NCBI RefSeq assembly: GCF_007896845.1
Contig: NZ_VOHS01000038.1
Location: 1 to 34,551 of the forward strand
Length of the DNA stretch: 34,551 nucleotides
Direction: 5' to 3'
Source: Chitinophaga pinensis
Lineage (GTDB): Bacteria > Bacteroidota > Bacteroidia > Chitinophagales > Chitinophagaceae
Part shown: positions 6,497-15,122 of the stretch, piece by piece
Numbering within the stretch: position 1 is the stretch's first letter
Layout: each line of letters begins with the position of its first letter
The notes under the pieces: generated by a model
Databases searched by the model: none
Told to the model about the DNA's origin: nothing
What the model saw: the letters and a program-made list of their open reading frames with translations, nothing else
Translations under genes and position numbers: made by a program

Positions 6497-8221
6497 TTAT
6501 TTCAGCTTCATATCTTTTATGATATTCTCCACTTTCTGATCCAGTGCTTTTGTTGCAGCATCAAAACCAGCAGCGTTTTCCAGTGGCTGGTTTACGCTGA
6601 AGTAGAACTTGATCTTAGGCTCTGTACCTGAAGGACGTGCAGAGATCTTGCTACCATCTTCCAGTACAAATTGCAGTACGTTGGATTTTGGCAGATTGAT
6701 CGGCTTCACTTCACCGGTGTTCAGTGACTTCACCTGCTGCAGTTCATAGTCATATAAAGTAACAACCTTTGAACCGTTGATAGTGGTTGGCGGGTTCTCA
6801 CGATAGCCACGCATCATCTCGGCGATTTCCTCGGCTCCTTTCATACCTTTCTTGGTAATGGAGATCAGGTTCTCTTTATAATAACCGTATTTTACGTAGA
6901 TGTCGATCAGTTGTTCATACAGTGATCTTCCCTGGCTAGCCGCATAAGCAGCCATTTCGCAGATCAGGGCTACTGAAGCGATAGCGTCTTTATCACGTAC
7001 GTTGTCGCCGATCATGTAACCATAAGATTCTTCACCACCGCAGATGAACTGCTCTTTTCCTTCTTTTTCTCTGATCAGGTCAGCGATCCATTTGAAGCCG
7101 GTGAGAACGTTATAGCATTTTACGTTGTTCTGTGCTGCGAATACATCGATCAGGTCAGATGTAACGACAGTTTTACAAACGTAGTCTGTGCTACCTGCCA
7201 GTCCTTTCTGTCTGCGACCTTCTATAATATAATTGAACAGCAACACGGCTGTCTGGTTACCATTCAGCAGTACCCATTCGCCTTTCAGGTCTTTCACAGC
7301 AATACCTACACGGTCAGAATCCGGATCGGTACCCAGCAGGATCGCCGCATCCAGTTCTTTTGCTTTCTTCAGACCAATGCTCATGGCTTCAGATTCTTCC
7401 GGATTAGGGTATACTACCGTTGGGAAGTTACCATCCGGAGTAGACTGTTCTTCTACCACGTGTACATTGGTGAAACCATAACGTTTCAGGATCTCAGGTA
7501 CGAGCGTGATCCCTGTGCCATGGATCGGTGTATATACTATTTTAAGATCGTGTTGTTCTTTGATAACATCCGGCTGGATACTCAGTCCTTTCAGCATCTG
7601 CAGATAAGCTTCATCCACCTCTTTACCTATGAGGGTGATGTTGGCTTCGCCGCCGGACCATTTTACCTCGTCTATGGAAGCGATCTTTTCTACTTCACGG
7701 ATAACATTTTTGTCGTGTGGAGGTACCAGCTGGGCGCCGTCATTCCAATAAGCCTTATAACCGTTATACTCTTTCGGGTTGTGAGAAGCTGTCAGTACGA
7801 TACCACCCTGACCACCGAGGTGACGGATAGTGAAAGACAGTTCCGGAGTAGGGCGGAGGCTTTCGAAGAGGAATACTTTGATACCGTTGGCTGCCAGTAC
7901 ATTAGCAGCTACTTCTGCAAAGTAACGGCTGTTGTTACGGCTGTCATGTGCGATGGCGAGTTTGATTTCTCCTGTGAAGGCCTGTTTCAGGTAGTTGGCA
8001 AATCCCTGGGTAGCCATACCTACCGTATATTTATTCATACGGTTTGTACCTACTCCCATGATACCGCGTAAACCACCTGTACCAAATTCCAGGCTGCGAT
8101 AGAATGCGTCGGCCAGTTCATCGGGGTTCTCCTGCTGCAATTTTTTGACTGCGGCTACGGTATCCGCGTCAAATTGGCCATCCAGCCACTGTGATACCTT
8201 ACTTTCAATAATATTATCCAT
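6497..8221 (-). CDS. phospho-sugar mutase (phosphoglucomutase/phosphomannomutase)
   Basis: A 574-residue alpha-D-phosphohexomutase interconverting hexose 1- and 6-phosphates through a phosphoserine. All four signature loops are present in order: the catalytic T-A-S-H-N-P (144-149, phosphoserine S146), the metal loop D-P-D-S-D-R (299-304), the sugar-binding G-G-E-E-S-Y-G-Y (395-402) and the phosphate-binding R-P-S-G-T-E-P-K (529-536). Length and motifs match the Bacillus PgcA/eukaryotic PGM2 branch rather than the shorter GlmM or AlgC branches. Substrate is probably glucose 1-phosphate, feeding glycogen and cell-surface sugar nucleotides. The frame opens 13 codons earlier, but the ATG at 8221 (M-D-N-I-I-E) gives the normal family N-terminus. 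It is a single-gene unit ended by the hairpin at 6445-6479. Confidence 0.95.
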   Translation of the reverse strand: MDNIIESKVSQWLDGQFDADTVAAVKKLQQENPDELADAFYRSLEFGTGGLRGIMGVGTNRMNKYTVGMATQGFANYLKQAFTGEIKLAIAHDSRNNSRYFAEVAANVLAANGIKVFLFESLRPTPELSFTIRHLGGQGGIVLTASHNPKEYNGYKAYWNDGAQLVPPHDKNVIREVEKIASIDEVKWSGGEANITLIGKEVDEAYLQMLKGLSIQPDVIKEQHDLKIVYTPIHGTGITLVPEILKRYGFTNVHVVEEQSTPDGNFPTVVYPNPEESEAMSIGLKKAKELDAAILLGTDPDSDRVGIAVKDLKGEWVLLNGNQTAVLLFNYIIEGRRQKGLAGSTDYVCKTVVTSDLIDVFAAQNNVKCYNVLTGFKWIADLIREKEGKEQFICGGEESYGYMIGDNVRDKDAIASVALICEMAAYAASQGRSLYEQLIDIYVKYGYYKENLISITKKGMKGAEEIAEMMRGYRENPPTTINGSKVVTLYDYELQQVKSLNTGEVKPINLPKSNVLQFVLEDGSKISARPSGTEPKIKFYFSVNQPLENAAGFDAATKALDQKVENIIKDMKLK

Positions 8222-8406
8222 AGAACGATTGAGGTTTGTTTTCTTATTTATCAAAAACAAGTTTGTAAATTAAAGCTAAAATCCGGACAAAATAAAAACC
8301 GGGTAAAAGACTCAGCAATTTTCAAACCAACTCTGCCGCTCCGGAAAAAGAGGATGTTGATAAATAGGAAATATTCCACACATAGTTAAAAATTCTGTCT
8401 ATTGGT

Positions 8407-8414
8407 TAATTTTG
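8407..8414 (+). promoter_or_regulatory. -7 box abutting the pcm start codon
   Basis: TAATTTTG is an exact match to TAnnTTTG and ends only 5 bp before the ATG at 8420. Transcription starting the usual few bases downstream would give a leaderless or nearly leaderless mRNA. No clear TTG -33 box sits at the usual distance. Confidence 0.5.
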
Positions 8415-8419
8415 CGCCT

Positions 8420-9076
8420 ATGAGGCGGTTCGAAGATTCTTATAAGCAAAAAGGATTGCGCAGGCAGCTGGTCGATAGTATCCGACAAAAGGGCATTACT
8501 GACGAAAACGTATTAACAGCTATCAACAACATCCCACGGCATTTTTTCCTGGATACAGCATTTGAAGGCATTGCCTACGAAGACAGGGCTTTCCCCATCG
8601 GGGAAGGGCAGACCATTTCCCAACCCTATACTGTAGCTTATCAATCCCAGTTGCTGGAACTGAAACCCTATGAGAAAGTACTTGAAATAGGAACAGGCAG
8701 CGGCTACCAGGCTTGTGTGCTGGGAGAGCTGAAAGTGAATGTATTCACTATTGAACGTCAGAAAAAACTATTTGACCAGGTAAAGCAATTCTCTTTTAAA
8801 TCCAAATACCCGACCCTCCGCTTCTTCTACGGAGATGGTTATGAAGGACTGCCTACTTATGCCCCTTTTGATAAGGTGCTGGTAACGGCCGCCGCCCCTC
8901 AGATACCGGAAAAACTGCTGCAACAGCTGAAAGTTGGTGGAAAAATGGTGATCCCTGTTGGTGGTCACGAGGTACAGCGTATGCTGCGCATCACCAAAGT
9001 CAGTGAAACGGACTATGATCAGGAAATGTTTGATAACTTTTCCTTTGTTCCTATGCTGGCAGGTAAGACATTATAA
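8420..9076 (+). CDS. pcm: protein-L-isoaspartate O-methyltransferase
   Basis: A 218-residue PCMT repairing isoaspartyl residues in aged proteins with S-adenosylmethionine. The diagnostic G-E-G-Q-T-I-S-Q-P-Y is at 61-70 and motif I V-L-E-I-G-T-G-S-G-Y at 87-96; post-I 'VFTIER' (about 109-114) and the 'FDKVLVTAAAP' block (about 151-161) follow. Length is normal. The frame extends upstream to a TTG at 8402, but that lies in front of the -7 box, so the ATG at 8420 is preferred. The stop codon TAA (9074-9076) immediately follows TTA (9071-9073), which is the stop codon of the convergent barrel gene on the other strand, so the two genes overlap by six bases. Confidence 0.95.
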   Translation: MRRFEDSYKQKGLRRQLVDSIRQKGITDENVLTAINNIPRHFFLDTAFEGIAYEDRAFPIGEGQTISQPYTVAYQSQLLELKPYEKVLEIGTGSGYQACVLGELKVNVFTIERQKKLFDQVKQFSFKSKYPTLRFFYGDGYEGLPTYAPFDKVLVTAAAPQIPEKLLQQLKVGGKMVIPVGGHEVQRMLRITKVSETDYDQEMFDNFSFVPMLAGKTL

Positions 9077-11551
9077 TCTGCTGTCAGCAGGTTTTTTATC
9101 TTTCTCCTTATCCTTGTCATCCACTTCCTCTTCTGGTCCCTCCTGTTTCTTCTTTTTCCTGAACATATCCGGATCCATTTTGCCAAAACGGTATCTTATG
9201 TTCAAACGGATGAAGCGGGTGGTCCTTTTACGGGTATAATCCTGTATGAAAGCCTCCGTCTCGTAATGCGAACTGTAATTCTGGGTGTTCAATACATCTG
9301 TGATATTCAAGGAAATCGCTAATGCATTGTTTTTCAGCATCTCTTTCCTGATACCCATATCCACTCCGTTCATCGCTTTAAAGGTACCCTGTGGCTGTAC
9401 CCGTGGAGAACGGTAATGTCCGTTTACCTGCATACTCACCTTTCCCGGCAGTCTGACGTTGGAATTGACGGTAATACCATACGTAACATACTCATTATTC
9501 ACATTGGCCCCGGTCAGTTTGCTGTACTCCATATTCAGATTGGTAGTCACATTCCAGCGCGGGATAATATGCAGGTTATAAGTGAAGTTGGCGCCCCAGT
9601 CCTTGTCTGTTGCCAGGTTCATCGGACGGGTGGTTGTTACACCGGTAGTAGTATCCAGCAGACTGATACGATCGATGTCGTCATTTGCCTGAGAATAATA
9701 AACGCCTGTGCTCAGATAGTCTTTGGTATTCGGGAAATATCTGGAGTAATTCGCCTCAAATTTATGTGTCAGAGATGGCTTCAGTTCAGGATTACCTACC
9801 CGGATATTCTGCGGATCGGAGTTGTTGACATAAGGCAGCAACTGGTCAAATCCTGGTCTGTCTACTCTGGTAGAATAGTTGAATATCAGGCTCTGATTCT
9901 CATTATGCGGCAGATTATATTTCAGGAAAACACTTGGGAAGACGTTCAGAAAGCGGTTGTTCACTGAAGTGTCTCTGGTATAAGAGAATCCATGGAGATA
10001 AGCCTGCTCTACACGGGCGCCTACCTGATAGCCCAGGTTGCCGATCGCGTTGGAGAAGTTGAAATAACCGCCATAGATGTCTTCTTTATAATAATATGTA
10101 TTGGAAAGGCTCTGGCTTTGTTCGAATTGCTGGCTCGTCTGGTTGAACAGTTCCGCAAGGTAGTCATTGTCATTGCTGCGCAGGGTCACCTTGGCGCCGG
10201 TTTCAAATTTACCTTTCTTACCTATCGGAGTGGTATAGTCGGTCTGTATGTTCCAGAACTGATTCTGAGAATTGCCCACATTCCGTTGTATATCATTGTC
10301 ATCGGGCGTGCCGTTGGCAAACTTGTAGAGTGTACTGTAATTACTGTTGTTCCGGCTTTTGTTGTTACTATAGCTGATATAGGCAGTCCACTCTTCGTTC
10401 TGTTTGTCGGTTGTGTGACGGAAGTTCAGGCTGGTATTATTATTCGGACTACGATAATCGCTGCTGTTATGGCGTTCCCCGTTTTTAATCGCCAGCCTTT
10501 TGGCATCGAGATAGTCCAGCATGATGTCATCTGCACTGTTGCCGGTATTGAGATTCAGCCCCTGTGCAATGGTAAAGGTATTATAATCATCAAGGAAGTA
10601 ATCCAATCCGATACGGCCGCCATTACCGCCGTTGCTGTTCTTATTCCGGCTGTCCTGTGTGAAAAATGCCGTACCGGCACTATCTGCGATCAGGTTCTGA
10701 CGATTACTGTAGCCAGATCCTGTTGTTCTTTCATACCGGCCATTATAGTTGGCAAAGAAGTTAAACTTCCGGATCCGTAAATTGGCATTGGCGTTACCCG
10801 TTAACTGTCCGCGGGTAGCTACACCTGTGCTGAACATCACGTTATAACCGATCGCTTTATCCTTTTTCAGCACGATATTAATAATACCGCCGCCACCCTG
10901 TGCCTCAAATTTGGCGGAAGGATTATTGATTACCTCTACTCTGTCAATGGTAGATGCTGGTATCATTTGTAAGGCGGTCTTTGCATCTCCGAAAGGAGAG
11001 GGCTTGCCATCTACATAAATTGTTACGCTCTTTCCCCGCAGTGTGATGTTATCATCAATGTCAACGTCTATGCTGGGAACATTCTTTAATACATCTGTAC
11101 CCGTACCGCCTTCCGCAGTGATCATACTGCCGGCGTCAAATACCTGACGGTCTATCTGCATAGAAAACGCTGGTTTCTCAGATTTGATCTCTACTGTCGC
11201 CAATACCTTACCTGCCGGCTGCAGTCTTAGCGTACCTATAAATTGTGTAGGCTTATCAGGAACGACCTTTACGGCTTTCACGAGTTTGTCGTAACCCATA
11301 AAAGTGATACGCAATACATAGTTGCCTTCGGCAACCTTGTTAAAAGTAAAATCGCCACTTGCCTGTGTGTACATACCGGTGACCACAGAGGAGTCCTGTG
11401 GATGTAAGAGTACAACAGAAGCATATTCAACAGGTTTACCGGTAACAGCATCGAGTGCTTTACCAACCAGTTTTGCGGAATTAGGACCGGTTTGAGCAAT
11501 AGCTGTACCGGCATAGCATAGTAATGCTGACAGCAGCAAACGTTTCAGCAT
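9071..11551 (-). CDS. outer-membrane beta-barrel protein with carboxypeptidase-regulatory-like domain (TonB-receptor-like)
   Basis: An 826-residue exported protein. Signal peptide at 1-19 (cut after A-I-A). Residues about 27-112 form a CarboxypepD_reg-like beta sandwich ('GKALDAVTGKPVEYASVVLL', 'YVLRITFMGY'). A plug-like region follows (about 120-235) with 'DVLKNVPSIDVDIDDNITLRG', 'VTIYVDGKPSP' and 'IDRVEVINNPSAKFEAQG'. The rest is a barrel of alternating strands with many Asn and Tyr, ending in a charged K/E/D-rich tail, so the terminal residue is not the usual barrel aromatic. This is the outer-membrane beta-barrel family (OMP_b-brl_3), distinct from SusC; I see no TonB box and no SusD partner. 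Its cargo is unknown. The DUF445 gene lies 94 bp upstream on the same strand. Confidence 0.88.
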   Translation of the reverse strand: MLKRLLLSALLCYAGTAIAQTGPNSAKLVGKALDAVTGKPVEYASVVLLHPQDSSVVTGMYTQASGDFTFNKVAEGNYVLRITFMGYDKLVKAVKVVPDKPTQFIGTLRLQPAGKVLATVEIKSEKPAFSMQIDRQVFDAGSMITAEGGTGTDVLKNVPSIDVDIDDNITLRGKSVTIYVDGKPSPFGDAKTALQMIPASTIDRVEVINNPSAKFEAQGGGGIINIVLKKDKAIGYNVMFSTGVATRGQLTGNANANLRIRKFNFFANYNGRYERTTGSGYSNRQNLIADSAGTAFFTQDSRNKNSNGGNGGRIGLDYFLDDYNTFTIAQGLNLNTGNSADDIMLDYLDAKRLAIKNGERHNSSDYRSPNNNTSLNFRHTTDKQNEEWTAYISYSNNKSRNNSNYSTLYKFANGTPDDNDIQRNVGNSQNQFWNIQTDYTTPIGKKGKFETGAKVTLRSNDNDYLAELFNQTSQQFEQSQSLSNTYYYKEDIYGGYFNFSNAIGNLGYQVGARVEQAYLHGFSYTRDTSVNNRFLNVFPSVFLKYNLPHNENQSLIFNYSTRVDRPGFDQLLPYVNNSDPQNIRVGNPELKPSLTHKFEANYSRYFPNTKDYLSTGVYYSQANDDIDRISLLDTTTGVTTTRPMNLATDKDWGANFTYNLHIIPRWNVTTNLNMEYSKLTGANVNNEYVTYGITVNSNVRLPGKVSMQVNGHYRSPRVQPQGTFKAMNGVDMGIRKEMLKNNALAISLNITDVLNTQNYSSHYETEAFIQDYTRKRTTRFIRLNIRYRFGKMDPDMFRKKKKQEGPEEEVDDKDKEKDKKPADSRL

Positions 11552-11645
11552 GCAGGATAAGGGTGTTAATTGAGACCTAAATTGTTGAGACCAGAGACAA
11601 AAATATTTATCTCATATAGAAAGTATTGCTATTTATGATGAATGG

Positions 11646-12206
11646 TCAGTTATTGTGGTGTAGGGCAATCATTAATTGTAATAGTCCGATTACAAGACCG
11701 AAAAGGGCACCTGCCAGTTCTGCCAGACGCAGCTCTTTCTTCAGGGAACCCTTGATCTGTGCTTTTAACTGTTCACCGGAAATCCCCATTATTTTCCTGC
11801 TGATCAACTGCCGTACGTCCAGCTCTTTTTCTGTATGCTGCAGATACTGATCAATAATTTCAGGAAACATGTTGTCCAGTTCTGTTACCAATACTTTCTT
11901 TACCTGTTGTATTGTGCTGTCTCCGATAAACATTTTAAACACAGGCATCGCCTCTGGTAATTTTTCCCGCAGAAAAGTATCCATATGCACCTCAACTACC
12001 GGAATCATACTTTTTATTTTTTCTGGTTCGGCTAACTGACGACGAATATCTTCGAAGGAAAAAAGTTGTTTTGAAACAAAATCTGCTACCTGATCTGCGA
12101 ATTGTTGCTGCTTTTTTGAAAATATATTCAGTAGCAAAGAGATCGTTATTTTGTTTGTAAACCAGCCTGCTAGCGCGGTTAAGAGCGGAATGAAGTACAC
12201 TGACAT
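11646..12206 (-). CDS. DUF445-family membrane protein
   Basis: A 186-residue protein. The N-terminal hydrophobic segment ends in A-G-W-F-T-N-K-I-T-I, the family signature 'GWxTNxIAI', followed by a long amphipathic helical region (about 28-150) and a C-terminal membrane helix (about 160-180, 'GALFGLVIGLLQLMIAL'). DUF445 proteins such as YjiN and YheB are inner-membrane proteins of unknown biochemical role. This one is about half the size of typical long members, a short form common in Bacteroidota. The ATG at 12206 is preferred to the TTG one codon upstream. The upstream region is shared with the tRNA-His promoter on the other strand. Confidence 0.85.
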   Translation of the reverse strand: MSVYFIPLLTALAGWFTNKITISLLLNIFSKKQQQFADQVADFVSKQLFSFEDIRRQLAEPEKIKSMIPVVEVHMDTFLREKLPEAMPVFKMFIGDSTIQQVKKVLVTELDNMFPEIIDQYLQHTEKELDVRQLISRKIMGISGEQLKAQIKGSLKKELRLAELAGALFGLVIGLLQLMIALHHNN

Positions 12207-12247
12207 CAATGATATTTTTAATTATTTTACAAAGAAAGAAGAAATTA

Positions 12248-12280
12248 TTTGGAAGTTAGAAAAGTATTTTGCTATCTTTG
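12248..12280 (+). promoter_or_regulatory. tRNA-His promoter
   Basis: TTTG at 12248-12251 and TATCTTTG at 12273-12280 with a 21-bp spacer: an exact -33/-7 match for the Bacteroidota housekeeping promoter, placed about 30 bp before the mature tRNA 5' end. Confidence 0.75.
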
Positions 12281-12313
12281 CATCCCGATCGAAACAAAAC
12301 GGTCACACAAACG

Positions 12314-12387
12314 GTGGTTGTAGCTCAGTTGGTTAGAGCATCAGATTGTGGTTCTGAGGGTCGGGGGTTCGAGACCCCTCATCCACC
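12314..12387 (+). tRNA. tRNA-His (GTG)
   Basis: A 74-nt cloverleaf: acceptor 12314-12320 with 12380-12386, D-arm GCTC/GAGC, anticodon stem TCAGA/TCTGA, loop TTGTGGT with anticodon GTG at 12348-12350, five-base variable region, T-stem GGGGG/CCCCT with loop TTCGAGA. The base before position 1 is G (12313) and position 73 is C (12387), as expected for the extra G-1:C73 pair of tRNA-His. The CCA end is not encoded. Acceptor pair 5:68 is a U-U mismatch. Confidence 0.95.
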
Positions 12388-12392
12388 CGGTT

Positions 12393-12424
12393 AAAAGGCA
12401 GCTTTAAAAAAGCTGCCTTTTTTT
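12393..12424 (+). terminator. tRNA-His terminator
   Basis: A perfect 13-bp inverted repeat (12393-12405 and 12409-12421, core GGCAGCTTT/AAAGCTGCC) with an AAA loop and a run of T to 12424, starting six bases after the tRNA. Confidence 0.9.
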
Positions 12425-12477
12425 ATGCCCGTAAGTCTTGCTGGGAAAGGGTTTCAGCAGATAAAAAATAAAAACAG

Positions 12478-12693
12478 ATGTCCTGGAATTACAGAGTAAT
12501 GAAAAGAAAAAGTGAATCCGGAGAGTATGATTATGGTATTCATGAAGTATTTTATAATGAAAAAGGAGAGGTCATTTTCTGGACGTTGGAATCATTGGTC
12601 CCTGTATGTCCTTCAGAAGAAGGCCTGAGAGAGGAGCTGCATCTGATGCTGAAAGCCTTAAAGGAAGAGACGATCGTCTATGAGGATGTATAG
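12478..12693 (+). CDS. small conserved hypothetical protein
   Basis: A 71-residue acidic soluble protein beginning M-S-W-N-Y-R-V-M-K, followed by Y-G-I-H-E-V-F-Y-N-E-K-G-E and a closing helix. I recognise the pattern 'SWNYRV ... YxIHEVxYxxxG' from small uncharacterised proteins in many bacteria, usually about this long. No catalytic motif is apparent. It sits alone between the tRNA terminator and the envelope cluster, with an ATG at 12478 as the only start. Confidence 0.7.
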   Translation: MSWNYRVMKRKSESGEYDYGIHEVFYNEKGEVIFWTLESLVPVCPSEEGLREELHLMLKALKEETIVYEDV

Positions 12694-12835
12694 AATCAAC
12701 TTCTGTATTACTATGGAAACCGCTTAGTTATACTTGTCAACTGGTATTCAGGACCCCTCATCTGCAGGGTAGTAAAAAGTAACCTTAAATAGCTGTCTTT
12801 TGTTTATACCTTGTGTTAAATTACACACCCAACCT

Positions 12836-13726
12836 ATGTCCAGAATACTCTCTATTACCTTTCTTCTCTTGTCCTTAACTATATGCCTACACGCTCAACA
12901 AAAAGTCTCCGTCTATTTCCCGTTTGGAAGTGCTGAACTCTCCGATACAGCAAAACAGACATTAAATACCATTCCTGTTATCCGTATTGCCGATCTTAGC
13001 GGACATACCGATACGACAGGTCCCGCTGTCTATAATATTCAACTCGCCGCTGCCAGACTTAAGGCGGTCAGCATTTATCTTAAACGTCTTTATCCCCGGA
13101 CTACCTTCCGGATGCATAACGAAGGCGAATCTGCTCCTGTTGATATTGTTGACTCACTCAACCGTTGTGTGGTGATCAGCTGGCAGACTAACACTGATAA
13201 TCCGGCATCCACAAAACAGACTGTTGCAAAAGGAGCTGACAGCCGTCAGTTAGTGGTGGAGGCATCTGATGCGGATAGTCCGGACGAATTGGAATCTGTA
13301 GATAGTAATGGTACCGGCGGCACGACAGACAGTCTGCATCCGAATGAGACACTGGTGAAGAAATTTGCTTTACAGAATATCCTGTTTGAACCTGACAGAC
13401 CGATCCTGACGCCACCTTCAGTATATATCGTTGAACAGACAGCGAAACAACTGTCGCAATACAAAGGCTATTCTTTTGAAGTCAGAGGGCATGTCAACTT
13501 TACGGCCAATCTGAAAGTGGAACCGGGCACGCCTCCTTTTGAACTATCGGTAGACAGGGCGAAGCTGGTAAAGCACCTGCTGGTACAATATGGTCTGCCC
13601 GCTGACAGGATAACGGCAAGGGGTATGGGAAATAGTGAATTAATCTACCCATATCCACAGAATTTAGAAGAAAAATTAAAAAATATGCGGGTAGAAGTAT
13701 TAATTTATAAGCCGAAAAAGAAGTAA
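12836..13726 (+). CDS. exported protein with two OmpA-like domains
   Basis: A 296-residue protein with a signal peptide (1-20, cut after L-H-A). The first OmpA/MotB-like domain (about 24-117) has the usual 'VYFPFGSAELSDTA' entry and L-S-G-H-T-D-T-T-G (54-62) with the peptidoglycan-ligand Asp. A Ser/Asp-rich linker (about 120-170) leads to a second domain (about 178-294) with 'NILFEPDRPILTP', S-V-D-R-A-K and the closing 'RVEVLIYK'. In the second domain the G-H-T-D motif has become G-H-V-N, so only the first domain should bind diaminopimelate normally. The frame begins 12 codons earlier, but the ATG at 12836 gives a proper signal peptide. It starts a three-gene cluster. Confidence 0.82.
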   Translation: MSRILSITFLLLSLTICLHAQQKVSVYFPFGSAELSDTAKQTLNTIPVIRIADLSGHTDTTGPAVYNIQLAAARLKAVSIYLKRLYPRTTFRMHNEGESAPVDIVDSLNRCVVISWQTNTDNPASTKQTVAKGADSRQLVVEASDADSPDELESVDSNGTGGTTDSLHPNETLVKKFALQNILFEPDRPILTPPSVYIVEQTAKQLSQYKGYSFEVRGHVNFTANLKVEPGTPPFELSVDRAKLVKHLLVQYGLPADRITARGMGNSELIYPYPQNLEEKLKNMRVEVLIYKPKKK

Positions 13727-13744
13727 AATAATCGGCCCAACCCT

Positions 13745-14476
13745 ATGGAACCTATATACAATACCCTGTCCCGCATCCCCAAATGTGACCAGGCATGGAA
13801 TGAAATGAAGCCTTTATCGGGAGGGCGGCATTGCGCGAAGTGTGCAAAGCAGATTGTAGATTTTTCAGGTATGAGTGATGCAGCTATTGCTTTTTTTATG
13901 GCAGAAAGTGAAACCCCTGTTTGCGGTTTTTTTCTTCCGGTACAGTTGGAAAGGTTTAATAAGACAAAAGCAGCTTTGCCTGTTGCGATGGGAATAAGTG
14001 CATTGTTACTGACGAATGCTACATCGGCATCCGGAAATCCTGTGACCGGAACGGATATACAGCGCTATCAAAGTATAGAGGATAATTATGACGTCAAAGC
14101 ATCATCCGTACCAATAAGCGATACTTTCAGACTTAAAGGCATAGTAAAATCAGACAGTGCCCAACAGGAACCTATCATCTATGCAAGCGTTATTATCAAA
14201 GGGCGGCAGATAGGGACTACAACAGATAAACATGGTGCATTTCATCTCACATATGTGTTGCCTGCCGATATTGATACCTTTGCCGTTATTGTCACTGTTG
14301 TCGGATTTGAAAGAAAGGAGTTTGTTTTTAATCGTGCAGGTGCCGGAGACATAGATATGGGAGAAATTCTGCTTCGGGAATCAGCTGCAATAGTATATAG
14401 AGTAGAAACAGTACGTTATCGCCACCCTTTACGCCGTTTCTGGAAAAAAATTACCCGTCCCCTCAGAAAACACTAA
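13745..14476 (+). CDS. protein with Cys-rich N-terminus and carboxypeptidase-regulatory-like domain
   Basis: A 243-residue protein. Residues 14-60 carry a Bacteroidota-typical module: C-D-Q-A-W-N-E-M, then H-C-A-K-C-A-K-Q-I-V-D-F-S-G-M and a final V-C-G, giving four cysteines (C14, C30, C33, C60) suited to a metal or redox site. A short hydrophobic segment follows (about 78-92), consistent with one membrane helix. Residues about 127-210 form a CarboxypepD_reg-like sandwich ('GIVKSDSAQQEPIIYASVII', 'GTTTDKHGAF'). The tail is basic. This is the usual architecture of unknown membrane-anchored proteins in Chitinophagaceae. It follows the OmpA-like gene by 18 bp and precedes the next gene by 22 bp, so the three are likely one transcript. 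Confidence 0.7.
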   Translation: MEPIYNTLSRIPKCDQAWNEMKPLSGGRHCAKCAKQIVDFSGMSDAAIAFFMAESETPVCGFFLPVQLERFNKTKAALPVAMGISALLLTNATSASGNPVTGTDIQRYQSIEDNYDVKASSVPISDTFRLKGIVKSDSAQQEPIIYASVIIKGRQIGTTTDKHGAFHLTYVLPADIDTFAVIVTVVGFERKEFVFNRAGAGDIDMGEILLRESAAIVYRVETVRYRHPLRRFWKKITRPLRKH

Positions 14477-14498
14477 TAGCAAGATCCCCAATAATACC

Positions 14499-15122
14499 AT
14501 GACAAGAGAAGAATTAAAGGAAGCGCGTTACAAGCTGTTGTATGAACAGGAATCGGCCCGACAGGACCTCTTCAGCCAGATCATCCGCCGGAAACCCATT
14601 ATTGATTCAACAGCAGATATCGCCGGTGAGGATTATGAAGCTATCAGGGCAGATGTAAATACCAGTAAGCTTTTTCTGCAAAGCAGTACTTTCGACAACA
14701 ATCTGATGCTCGGTATCCTTGTATCATGCGTAATGACTGCGTGTTTCCTGTTTCAGGCTCTCCGGGATGATCGCGTGAATTTCAGGGAGGGATGGCTGCC
14801 CTATTTGTGTGTATGCCTGACATTAGTGATTGTATTAAGAAACGTGAAAATGTTGTTGTCAAAGACGCGACTGGAAATAAATGTGACTGGTATACTACAT
14901 AACGATCGCATGTATACATGGGAAAATCTGTTGGATACTTACATTGTGACCGGCCGCGGGAGGAAGGCAGAATACCTGCTTGTTCTGCTGATGGATGATG
15001 GTGAGATCGTCAGGATAACGCTTAATAAATTTCATTCTTTACAATACAATCCGGCACTGGACATCAGTTATTATATTGAACACTACAAACAGTTAAGGGA
15101 TAGAACAGTGTTAGCCGGGTAA
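14499..15122 (+). CDS. two-helix membrane protein of unknown function
   Basis: A 207-residue protein with a charged N-terminal helix (1-60), two adjacent membrane helices (about 72-90 and 101-118) joined by a short loop, and a soluble C-terminal beta/helix domain (about 122-200; 'INVTGILHNDRMYTWENLLDTYIV'). The C-terminal part looks like a PH-like sheet in which a membrane protein senses or displays a folded domain, but I cannot assign a named family. Last gene of the 12836-15122 cluster. Confidence 0.6.
   Translation: MTREELKEARYKLLYEQESARQDLFSQIIRRKPIIDSTADIAGEDYEAIRADVNTSKLFLQSSTFDNNLMLGILVSCVMTACFLFQALRDDRVNFREGWLPYLCVCLTLVIVLRNVKMLLSKTRLEINVTGILHNDRMYTWENLLDTYIVTGRGRKAEYLLVLLMDDGEIVRITLNKFHSLQYNPALDISYYIEHYKQLRDRTVLAG

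Noticed and set aside
7460..8071. 203-codon plus-strand frame inside the phosphohexomutase gene
   Set aside because: Antisense shadow of a gene with all catalytic motifs intact.
9416..10780. Long plus-strand frames (183 and 262 codons) opposite the outer-membrane barrel gene
   Set aside because: They are antisense shadows of a well-supported gene; their translations show Ile/Val-rich runs typical of the reverse complement of Asn/Tyr-rich barrels.
12314..12500. tRNA-His as an integration site for a mobile element
   Set aside because: No integrase, no repeated 3' tRNA segment and ordinary composition in the following genes.
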